Notes under the pieces: model-generated
Seen by the model: the letters and a program-made list of their open reading frames with translations, nothing else
The model's database searches: none
Told to the model about the DNA's origin: nothing
Position numbers and translations under genes: made by a program
Source of the DNA: CAIQPS01 sp963843455
GTDB taxonomy: Bacteria > Actinomycetota > Thermoleophilia > RBG-16-64-13
Direction: 5' to 3'
NCBI GenBank assembly: GCA_963843455.1
Contig: CAWJKE010000008.1
Location: forward strand, 186,001-250,000
DNA length: 64,000 nucleotides
Shown here: positions 26,827-33,644 of the stretch, piece by piece
How positions within the stretch are numbered: position 1 is the stretch's first letter
How the letters are laid out: each line of letters opens with the position of its first letter

Positions 26827-27677
26827 TGAGCGAGGACGCGGATCTGAGATTGGTCCGGCTGGCACTGGCCGAAGACTTGGCCGGGTACGGCGATATCACC
26901 TCTGAGCTGACCGTGCCCGCGGACCTGATAGGGCGCGCGGTGATAACCGCGCGCACCGACATGGTGGTGTGCGGGCTGGAACTCGCTCGGGCGGTCATGC
27001 AGGAGGTCGACTCCAGGGCTTCGTTCACGCGGCTTGCAGACGAAGGGGCCGAAGCGAAGGATCGGGACGAATTGGCGGTCATCGAAGGACCGGCGCGCGG
27101 CATTCTGACCGCCGAGCGGACCATGCTCAATCTCCTCAGCCATCTGTCCGGGGTGGCAACTCAGTCCCGACGTTTCGCGCGGGCGGTGGTCGGCACCGGC
27201 GCGATCGTGGTGGACACCCGCAAGACCGTCCCGGGGCTGCGACTGTGGGAGAAGCGGGCGGTGCTCCTGGGGGGCTGCCACAACCACCGTTTCGGCCTGT
27301 TCGACATGGTGCTGGTGAAGAACAACCATCTGGCGGCTGCCGGTGGGGTGAGGGCGGCCATGGATCGGGTGAAGGCGGCCGGGGCTCACTACATCAAAGT
27401 AGAGGTGGAGGTGGAGAGCGAAGCCGACCTTCGGGAGGCGATCGCCTGCGGGGCCGATATCATCATGCTCGACAACCAGGATATGCTCTCGTTGAGGCGT
27501 CTGGTGGGCGTCGCCAGGAATATCAAGCCTGATGTGGTCCTCGAAGCTTCGGGAGGCATCTCGCTCGACACGGTCCGAGCTGTCGCCGAGACGGGGGTGG
27601 ATCTGATCTCCACCAGCGCCCTCACCATGGGCGCTCCTCCCGTCGACGTGGGCCTGACCCTGCGGATGGGGGGGTGA
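26826..27677 (+). CDS. nadC: Nicotinate-nucleotide pyrophosphorylase (carboxylating)
   Basis: 283 residues. Quinolinate- and PRPP-binding segments are 'TRKTVPGLRLWEK', 'GGCHNHRFGLFDMVLVKNNH' and 'EASGGISLDTVRA'. It makes nicotinate mononucleotide from quinolinate, completing the module with NadA and NadB. ATG overlaps the nadB stop by one base. Length is standard for the family. Confidence 0.96.
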   Translation: MSEDADLRLVRLALAEDLAGYGDITSELTVPADLIGRAVITARTDMVVCGLELARAVMQEVDSRASFTRLADEGAEAKDRDELAVIEGPARGILTAERTMLNLLSHLSGVATQSRRFARAVVGTGAIVVDTRKTVPGLRLWEKRAVLLGGCHNHRFGLFDMVLVKNNHLAAAGGVRAAMDRVKAAGAHYIKVEVEVESEADLREAIACGADIIMLDNQDMLSLRRLVGVARNIKPDVVLEASGGISLDTVRAVAETGVDLISTSALTMGAPPVDVGLTLRMGG

Positions 27678-27681
27678 CACG

Positions 27682-28449
27682 ATGCTGTTGGCCGTCGATG
27701 TTGGGAACACGCAGACCGCAGTGGGCCTCTTCTCCGGCAGGGAACTGGCGGCCAGTTGGCGCTTTGCCACCGACGGGCGCAAGACCGGCGACGAGATCGC
27801 CATTCTGCTCGACGCACTCCTCAGACTCGACGGCTTCTCCCGCGAGTCGGTGTCGGGTCTGGCCGTCGCTTCGGTGGTGCCGAGGCTGAGCGGCGAGTAC
27901 TCCACCATGTCCGCTGCCAAGTTCGGCCTGGAGGCCCTGGTCGTGGGCCCCGGAGTCAAGACCGGCATGCCCATCCTCACCAGCGATCCCCGCCAGGTGG
28001 GGCCCGACCTGATCGTCGACGCGGTGGCGGCCTTCGAGGCCTACGGCGGTCCCTGTATCGCCGTGGACTTCGGCACGGCGACGACGTTCAGCGCCGTCTC
28101 TGCCGCGGGCGAGTATCTGGGACACGCGATCGCTCCCGGCATCGAGATATCTCTGGAGGCACTCGCCACCCGGGCCGCCAGGCTGCTCAAGATCGAGTTG
28201 GCCGACCCGGGATCGGTGATAGGCAAGAACACGGTCCACGCCATGCAGGCGGGAGCGCTCTATGGCTTTGCCGGTCAGGTGGACGGCGTCGTGTCCCGGA
28301 TGCGGGTGGAATTGGGCGGGTCCGCGGTCACCGTGGCCACCGGCGGCCTGGCGTTCCTGATCTTCGATCACGCCTCCACGCTCGATAAGCTCGACCCGCT
28401 GCTGACCCTCAAGGGCCTGGAGATCATCTTCCGGCGGAACCATCAGTAG
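27682..28449 (+). CDS. coaX: Type III pantothenate kinase
   Basis: 255 residues of the ASKHA fold. The phosphate-binding loop DVGNTQTAVG is at residues 5-14, and 'AVDFGTATTFSAVS' and 'GPDLIVDAVAA' are the other active-site segments. It performs the first step of CoA synthesis and is not fed back by CoA. Its position four bases after nadC links NAD and CoA cofactor supply in one transcript. ATG start. Confidence 0.95.
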   Translation: MLLAVDVGNTQTAVGLFSGRELAASWRFATDGRKTGDEIAILLDALLRLDGFSRESVSGLAVASVVPRLSGEYSTMSAAKFGLEALVVGPGVKTGMPILTSDPRQVGPDLIVDAVAAFEAYGGPCIAVDFGTATTFSAVSAAGEYLGHAIAPGIEISLEALATRAARLLKIELADPGSVIGKNTVHAMQAGALYGFAGQVDGVVSRMRVELGGSAVTVATGGLAFLIFDHASTLDKLDPLLTLKGLEIIFRRNHQ

Positions 28450-28450
28450 T

Positions 28451-29497
28451 GTGGAAGGCACGGCGGGCAAGGACCCAGGCGTCCCCGCCCCTGGGCCGGA
28501 CTTCTCGAGCTCCTTCCTCATCGGCCCGGTCCTCATCGCCAATCGGGTGGTGTTGGCACCCATGGCCGGTCTCACCACCTCCGGCTACCGCCGGCATCTC
28601 AAGACGCATGGTGCCGGGCTGGTCACCACCGAGATGGTCAGCGCCTACGGGCTGCTGCACGGCAACCGGCGCACGGAGGACTATCTGCGTTTCGCAAAGG
28701 AGGAGCGCCCCCTGGCCGTCCAGTTGTTCGGCGACACTCCGGAGATCATGGCGCGTGCCGCCGAGCTTGTTCTGTCACGACCGGCCGACGCCATCCCCGA
28801 CATGCTCGACATCAACATGGGGTGCCCGGTCCGCAAGGTGATACGGACAGGTGCCGGCTCGGCCCTGCTCGGCGATACTCCGCGCGCGGTCGGCATGGCG
28901 GCGGCGGTAGTCAACGTGGCGTCGCAGCTGGGCATTCCGGTGACGGTGAAGTTGCGTAGTGGATTGCAGGAGGAGGAGAGGACCGCCGTCGACCTGGCGC
29001 CGCGGCTCGAAGCGGTCGGAGTGGCGGCAGTCGGGGTTCACCCCCGGGCGGCAAGCCAGCACTACCGCGGGAAAGCCGATCATGCGGTAACAGAGGCCGT
29101 GGTAAGGGCGGTCGGCATACCGGTGATCGCGTCGGGTGACGTCATGAGCGTGAGCTCGGCGAAAACGATAGTGGAAGGAACGGGGGCGGCGGCGGTCATG
29201 GTGGCTCGAGGGGCTGCCGGAGACCCCTGGCTCCTCGATTCGCTTGTCGCTGGGGAGAGCCGGCCACGCCCACCCCTTCCCGAGGTGGTCGCCGACCTGC
29301 GCGCTCTTCTGGCCCTCGTGATCGAAGAGATGGGGCCGGTACGAGCGGCCAAGTGGATGTGGAGGCTCGTCGGCTGGTATCTGCGGCCGTCGCGGGTACC
29401 GGCCTCGGCCATCGCCGCGCTGCGGGCTGCGTCGGACGGCTGGGCTCTCGACGTGGCCCTCGCGGGCCTGGTCGACGAACAGCCGAAGCCGCGTTAG
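28451..29497 (+). CDS. dusB: tRNA-dihydrouridine synthase
   Basis: 348 residues. FMN-binding TIM barrel with 'VVLAPMAGLTTSGYR', the catalytic-cysteine motif 'INMGCPVRKVIRTGAGSALL', 'HPRAASQHYRGKADH' and 'ASGDVMSVSSAK'. Dus enzymes reduce uridines in the tRNA D-loop. The DusB assignment within the family is by genomic position ahead of greA/lysS and by general resemblance. GTG start one base after the coaX stop with no clear ribosome site, so it may rely on coupled translation. It ends the fol-nad-coaX run. Confidence 0.9.
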   Translation: MEGTAGKDPGVPAPGPDFSSSFLIGPVLIANRVVLAPMAGLTTSGYRRHLKTHGAGLVTTEMVSAYGLLHGNRRTEDYLRFAKEERPLAVQLFGDTPEIMARAAELVLSRPADAIPDMLDINMGCPVRKVIRTGAGSALLGDTPRAVGMAAAVVNVASQLGIPVTVKLRSGLQEEERTAVDLAPRLEAVGVAAVGVHPRAASQHYRGKADHAVTEAVVRAVGIPVIASGDVMSVSSAKTIVEGTGAAAVMVARGAAGDPWLLDSLVAGESRPRPPLPEVVADLRALLALVIEEMGPVRAAKWMWRLVGWYLRPSRVPASAIAALRAASDGWALDVALAGLVDEQPKPR

Positions 29498-29498
29498 G

Positions 29499-29660
29499 AG
29501 GCTGCCGACAAGCGAAGCCCCGGCCGCCGGAAGGCACTCGGTGGCGCGATAGCACGTCCTCAGTCGCGCAAATAGCGCTGCTATTCACGCTCCCTGCGGC
29601 CTTCTCTCGCGCGTACCCATCACATTCCTGCGGCGAAGTGTCGCTTGTCAGCAGCCTGTT
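29499..29660. repeat. Intergenic element with inverted terminal repeats
   Basis: About 160 bases between dusB and greA begin with AGGCTGCCGACAAGCGA, and the right end is the inverse of AGGCTGCTGACAAGCGA, a 16/17 match. The ends resemble the neighbouring foldback at 29716-29793 and the copy near 13690. No coding capacity is seen. It resembles a small non-autonomous (MITE- or REP-like) repeat. Confidence 0.6.
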
Positions 29661-29675
29661 AGGCCGATGGGTGTG

Positions 29676-29704
29676 TTGACAAGCATGTGCCCGCACCATA
29701 TAAT
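29676..29704 (+). promoter_or_regulatory. Consensus promoter of greA-lysS
   Basis: TTGACA (29676-29681), a 17-base spacer and TATAAT (29699-29704) match the housekeeping consensus exactly. It is among the strongest-looking promoters in the window. It should start transcription near 29711 and give a leader of about 120 bases containing a foldback hairpin. Confidence 0.85.
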
Positions 29705-29715
29705 GCCGCGCTCGC

Positions 29716-29793
29716 CTTGAAGGGCTGCTGAAGAACGAAGCTCCGTACAGTGCGTTCCGGCGGCGAGGCGTCATTCTCCGGCAGCCCCCTTAG
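29716..29793 (+). repeat. Foldback repeat in the greA leader
   Basis: AAGGGCTGCTGAAGAACGAA and the inverse of the right end, AGGGGCTGCCGGAGAATGA, pair imperfectly to form a long hairpin. It lies between the greA promoter and the greA ribosome site. The right end shares GGCGAGGCGTCATTCT with the repeat at 13680-13695. A second small hairpin, GCCCC-CTTA-GGGGC, follows at once. Confidence 0.6.
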
Positions 29794-29833
29794 GGGCGTA
29801 CACTGGCTCTCCGGCTGTGGAAGGAAGGAACTA

Positions 29834-30313
29834 GTGTCCCGCAAGGAAGTAATTGTCACCGAAGAAGGCCTCAAGCAACTGCAGGACGAGGTCACATACC
29901 TCTCGACGGTCAAGCGCGAAGAGGTAGCCGAGAGCATCCGTCAAGCACGCGAGTTCGGCGACATCAGCGAGAACTCCGAGTACGACGATGCCAAGAACGA
30001 GCAGGCCCTGCTCGAGCATCGGATCGGCGTTCTGCAGGAGAAGCTGCGCCGAGCCCGCGTCATCAAAGACTCCGACATCGACACCGACAAGGTCAGCGTG
30101 GGCAGCACCGTCACCCTGCGTGACAAGAAAGCCGGCGACGTACGCATCTACACGCTGGTGGGCTCGGCCGAGGCCGATCCGGCCAAGGCCCGGCTCTCCA
30201 ACGAATCACCGGTCGGCCAGGCCATCCTGGGCAAGAGGGTGGGCGAGGTCGTGACCGTCTCGGTCCCTGTAGGCGCCCTGGACCTCGAGATCTTGGCGAT
30301 AGGAAAGATGTAA
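29834..30313 (+). CDS. greA: Transcription elongation factor GreA
   Basis: 159 residues. The N-terminal coiled-coil finger with 'REFGDISENSEYDDAKNEQA' carries the acidic tip that enters the polymerase secondary channel and triggers transcript cleavage to rescue stalled complexes. The C-terminal FKBP-like domain ends with 'SVPVGALDLEILAIG'. GTG start at 29834 after AAGGAAGG. lysS follows 3 bases after the stop, so the two form an operon from the consensus promoter upstream. Confidence 0.96.
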   Translation: MSRKEVIVTEEGLKQLQDEVTYLSTVKREEVAESIRQAREFGDISENSEYDDAKNEQALLEHRIGVLQEKLRRARVIKDSDIDTDKVSVGSTVTLRDKKAGDVRIYTLVGSAEADPAKARLSNESPVGQAILGKRVGEVVTVSVPVGALDLEILAIGKM

Positions 30314-30316
30314 CGC

Positions 30317-31795
30317 ATGGATCTGCCGGAGTGGGAGCGGGACCGGCTGGCCAAGGTCGACCGTCTGCGGCAGAACGGCATCGAGCCGTACGCGCGCAGC
30401 TTCGAGGACCGGACCCTGCTGGGCGAGATCACCGAGCTGTACTCCCCTCTGGAGCCGGGTCAGAAGGCCGAAGGCAGCCAATACCGCATTGCCGGGCGGG
30501 TCATGTCCCGCAGGGAGCACGGTAAGGCCGTCTTTCTCACTCTGCGCGACGGCTGGGACGATCTACAGGTCTACGGCACTGTGGACGGGCTGGGCGGGGA
30601 ATCCTTTGAGCGCCTGGGCGATCTCGACATAGGCGACATCATTGGCGTCCAGGGCCACGTATTCCGTACTCGGCGGGGCGAACTCACCGTGTTCGCCGAT
30701 TCCTGGACGCTCCTCACCAAGTCGCTCCGCCCGCTGCCAGAAAAGTTCCACGGCCTGCAGGACCGGGAGACCCGTTACCGCCAGCGCTATGTGGATCTGG
30801 TTGCCAACCCCGACGTGGCTTGGCAATTGCGGGCCCGCGGCAAGCTGGTCTCGTCCATGCGGCGCTATCTGGAGAGCCAGGGCTTCGTCGAAGTAGAGAC
30901 GCCCATCTTGCAGCCGCTACCGGGCGGCGCGCTGGCGCGTCCGTTCGTCACTCACCACAACGCGCTCGACACCGACCTCTACTTGCGCATCGCCCCCGAA
31001 CTCTACCTCAAGCGGCTGCTGGTGGGGGGATTCGATCGTATCTTCGAGATAGGCAAGAACTTCCGGAATGAGGGTATCTCGCCGGTCCACAATCCCGAGT
31101 TCACCATGATGGAGTTGTACTGGGCGTACGTGGACTACAACGCCATCATGGAGTTGGTGGAGAAGATGATCGCGACGTTGGCCGTGGACGTCATCGGGAC
31201 CAGCGAGATCGTTATCGGCGAGCATTCTGTGGACCTCCGGCCGCCGTGGCCGCGAAGGACCATCGATTCACTGCTCAAGGAATACCTGGGCGTGTCCATG
31301 TGGGAGATACGGGACGATCCACAGGTAGGCAAGCAGGCTCTGCTCGAGCGCCGTATAGAGGTGGAGAGGCGCGACACCTTCGCCACCCTGGTCGACAAGG
31401 CCCTCAAGCACACGGTGTGGCCTAAGCTCATATCGCCGACATTCGCCATCGACTATCCTCTGGAGCTTAGCCCGCTGGCCAAGACCCACCGGGACGACGC
31501 CCGACTGGTGGAGCGGTTTCAGCCCATCATCGGGGGCAAGGAGTGCGGCAACGCCTTCTCCGAGCTCAACGATCCGCTGGACCAGCGCCGGCGCTTCGAG
31601 GACCAGGCCCGTAACAAAGAGGCCGGCGACGAAGAGGCGCACGTCCTGGATGAAGATTTTCTGCGTGCCCTTGAATACGGCATGCCACCGGCTGGGGGTC
31701 TGGGCATTGGTATCGACCGCCTGGTGATGCTGCTGCTCGGGGTAGATTCCATCCGGGATGTCATCCTCTTCCCGCAACTTCGGCCGGAGCACTAG
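30317..31795 (+). CDS. lysS: Lysyl-tRNA synthetase (class II)
   Basis: 492 residues. The N-terminal OB fold ('IAGRVMSRREHGKAVFLTLR') binds the anticodon. Class II motif 2 appears as 'IGKNFRNEGISPVHNPEFTM' and motif 3 as 'GLGIGIDRLVMLLLG'. ATG start with AGGAAAG upstream, three bases after greA. Size and motifs are typical and nothing is missing. Confidence 0.97.
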   Translation: MDLPEWERDRLAKVDRLRQNGIEPYARSFEDRTLLGEITELYSPLEPGQKAEGSQYRIAGRVMSRREHGKAVFLTLRDGWDDLQVYGTVDGLGGESFERLGDLDIGDIIGVQGHVFRTRRGELTVFADSWTLLTKSLRPLPEKFHGLQDRETRYRQRYVDLVANPDVAWQLRARGKLVSSMRRYLESQGFVEVETPILQPLPGGALARPFVTHHNALDTDLYLRIAPELYLKRLLVGGFDRIFEIGKNFRNEGISPVHNPEFTMMELYWAYVDYNAIMELVEKMIATLAVDVIGTSEIVIGEHSVDLRPPWPRRTIDSLLKEYLGVSMWEIRDDPQVGKQALLERRIEVERRDTFATLVDKALKHTVWPKLISPTFAIDYPLELSPLAKTHRDDARLVERFQPIIGGKECGNAFSELNDPLDQRRRFEDQARNKEAGDEEAHVLDEDFLRALEYGMPPAGGLGIGIDRLVMLLLGVDSIRDVILFPQLRPEH

Positions 31796-32034
31796 CGGCC
31801 CAGGCGGCCCCGTTCGGCCCTCGCGTCGGCTCCGCACGAAAGACCGGTCGGGGCGCGTGCCCCGGGAACCCAGGGGGGTATCCGAAGAGTCCCAAAAGCG
31901 TGTCCCCAAGAGCGCTTATGCTACAATTTCCACAGTCAAAGAACGACGTTTCCCGGCGGAGTACGCGCCGAGTTTCCCCGTACTTTTCCGCCGTTACGCA
32001 GCCGGTTACACCGGTATATCTATAGGAGGCTCGG
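31796..32034 (+). promoter_or_regulatory. Gap upstream of mcsA with a probable promoter
   Basis: About 240 bases separate lysS from mcsA, in the place where ctsR is normally found in Firmicutes. A TACAAT box at 31922-31927 is a plausible -10, but the -35 (GTGTCC, 16 bases earlier) is poor. Just downstream is AGTCAAAGAA, one half-site-like match to a CtsR operator without its partner. No ctsR-like reading frame was found here. Confidence 0.4.
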
Positions 32035-32619
32035 GTGTTTGCAGAAGAATCGCCCGATTGGAACCTCGACCTGGGCGGCTCCGCCGATTGTGAGCTGTGT
32101 GGGGAAGAGCCGGCTACCATGCATCTACTGAGAGTGGTGGACGGGACTGTCAGTCATACGCATCTCTGCGCGCATTGCGCCGAAGGGATGGCCGAACAGA
32201 CGGAGGGTCTCGCGTTGGTCCTGGCCGTCCCGTCGGTGCTGCGGAGCCTCTCCAAGAGGTCTTCAACCGGCCACGAAGAAGGAGCCGAAGCGTCGGCTGC
32301 GGCCCAGGAGGAGACCTTCTGCGGGGTGTGTGGCACCACCTTGAGCGACCTCAAAGAATCGGGCATGGTCGGCTGCGCCAACTGCTACCGCGTCTTCGCG
32401 GACCATTTGGAGGTCACGGTGCGCCGGGAGGCCGAGCCTGTGGAGCATCTGGGCAAGATCCCTCTGCGAGGACCGGAGAACGACAGTCTGCGTCACGAGA
32501 TGATGAGGCTGGAGCGGATGCTGCGTGAACTGGTGGCGCACGAGCGCTTCGAAGAGGCCGCCGGGGTACGTGACCGGCTGGCCGAGTTAGGGCACCGGCT
32601 CGATGGGGGAGAGGCATGA
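32035..32619 (+). CDS. mcsA: McsA-like zinc-binding UVR-motif protein
   Basis: 194 residues. Two pairs of CxxC zinc motifs come first (CELCG...CAHC and CGVCG...CANC), and a UVR motif, 'VAHERFEEAAGVRDRLAELG', lies at the C-terminus. In Firmicutes McsA binds and stimulates the arginine kinase McsB and helps target proteins to ClpC. GTG start five bases after AGGAGG. The mcsB start overlaps its stop by four bases. Confidence 0.92.
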   Translation: MFAEESPDWNLDLGGSADCELCGEEPATMHLLRVVDGTVSHTHLCAHCAEGMAEQTEGLALVLAVPSVLRSLSKRSSTGHEEGAEASAAAQEETFCGVCGTTLSDLKESGMVGCANCYRVFADHLEVTVRREAEPVEHLGKIPLRGPENDSLRHEMMRLERMLRELVAHERFEEAAGVRDRLAELGHRLDGGEA

Positions 32620-33632
32620 GCGCGAGCTCCCTCACCGCCTCGGCCATGTCGCTCAGCCGCAACGAAGCGGGCAAACGCTTCTGCCACGCCGAAGACGCGA
32701 GCGCTTTGGAGGAGCTTCGGGCGGAGATCATGGGGACGCTCAAGAGCGACCAGTGGGACCGTCCTTGGCGGACCCACGACTTGGAGGCGATGTCGCCTGT
32801 CGAGATAACTCATCTGGTGGAGCGCGGGCTCATGACACCGGCGTTCTCGGAGGGGACCGGCGAGGGCCGCGGTTTCGCCGTTTACGGCAACGACCAGGCG
32901 TCGCTCGAGATCAACGGCGTGGATCACTTCAACCTCATCGGTTTTAGGCAGGGCGACCAACTAGAGTCACTATGGTCGCTGCTGAGCGTGCTCGACGACC
33001 GGCTTGAGGCTGTGGTGTCGTATGCGTTCGACCCGCGGTGGGGTTACCTTACAGCCTATCCCGGCAGGGCAGGCACCGGTCTGCGGGCCTATGCCACCCT
33101 TCACGTGCCGGCGCTCATGCTCACCGGCAAGCTGGCAGCCACCGCTCTCGAACTGGTGGGCCGGGGCCTCGGCATCGCCCCTCTGTGGGGCGGAGCAGGA
33201 GGGGTAGTGCAGATCTCCAACGCCGCCCGTCAGACGGGACCGGAGAACGACATAGTCGCCGAGGTGGAGAATATGGCCCGGGCCATAACCGAGAAGGAGC
33301 GCTCCGTCAGGAAGATGCTCATGCGGGAGCACCCGGTGCAGGCCCGCGACCAGATAGGCCGCGCCCTGGGCGTGGCCCAACACGCCTGGACCATGTCGTT
33401 CCAAGAGTCGATAAACCTCATATCGGCCGCGCAGGTAGGTCTGGAACAGGGGCTGGTCGAGGCCCCGGGCATGGCCGCAGACTCGGCCTTCAGTCTGATG
33501 AGCAGGCTCCAGCCCGCTCATATCGTATTGGACCATATGGAAGCAAAGACCGATTGTTTAGATAGCCCCGAGATAGACGAGATACGGGCTCGGGTCATGC
33601 GCGAGGTGTTCGCGGGCTCGAGCGTCCGGTGA
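32616..33632 (+). CDS. mcsB: McsB-like protein with eroded kinase site (likely pseudokinase)
   Basis: 338 residues of the ATP:guanido phosphotransferase fold. The fold signatures remain: GTGLRA, 'QISNAARQTGPENDIV' and 'EKERSVRKML'. The catalytic ones do not. The family NEED motif reads NGVD (100-103), the reactive cysteine of SCPxxxGTG is Tyr148 (AYPGRAGTG), and the ATP-contacting SSRIRLARN reads TASAMSLSRN. These changes predict no arginine kinase activity. Overlaps with mcsA (4 bases) and close spacing to clpC suggest it is still used, perhaps as a ClpC adaptor that binds but does not phosphorylate. Confidence 0.88.
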   Translation: MSASSLTASAMSLSRNEAGKRFCHAEDASALEELRAEIMGTLKSDQWDRPWRTHDLEAMSPVEITHLVERGLMTPAFSEGTGEGRGFAVYGNDQASLEINGVDHFNLIGFRQGDQLESLWSLLSVLDDRLEAVVSYAFDPRWGYLTAYPGRAGTGLRAYATLHVPALMLTGKLAATALELVGRGLGIAPLWGGAGGVVQISNAARQTGPENDIVAEVENMARAITEKERSVRKMLMREHPVQARDQIGRALGVAQHAWTMSFQESINLISAAQVGLEQGLVEAPGMAADSAFSLMSRLQPAHIVLDHMEAKTDCLDSPEIDEIRARVMREVFAGSSVR

Positions 33633-33644
33633 TAGGAGAATGAA

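Noticed and set aside
31928..31950. CtsR operator upstream of mcsA
   Set aside because: Only one half-site (AGTCAAA) is present; the second heptad does not match and no ctsR is seen, so I do not call an operator.
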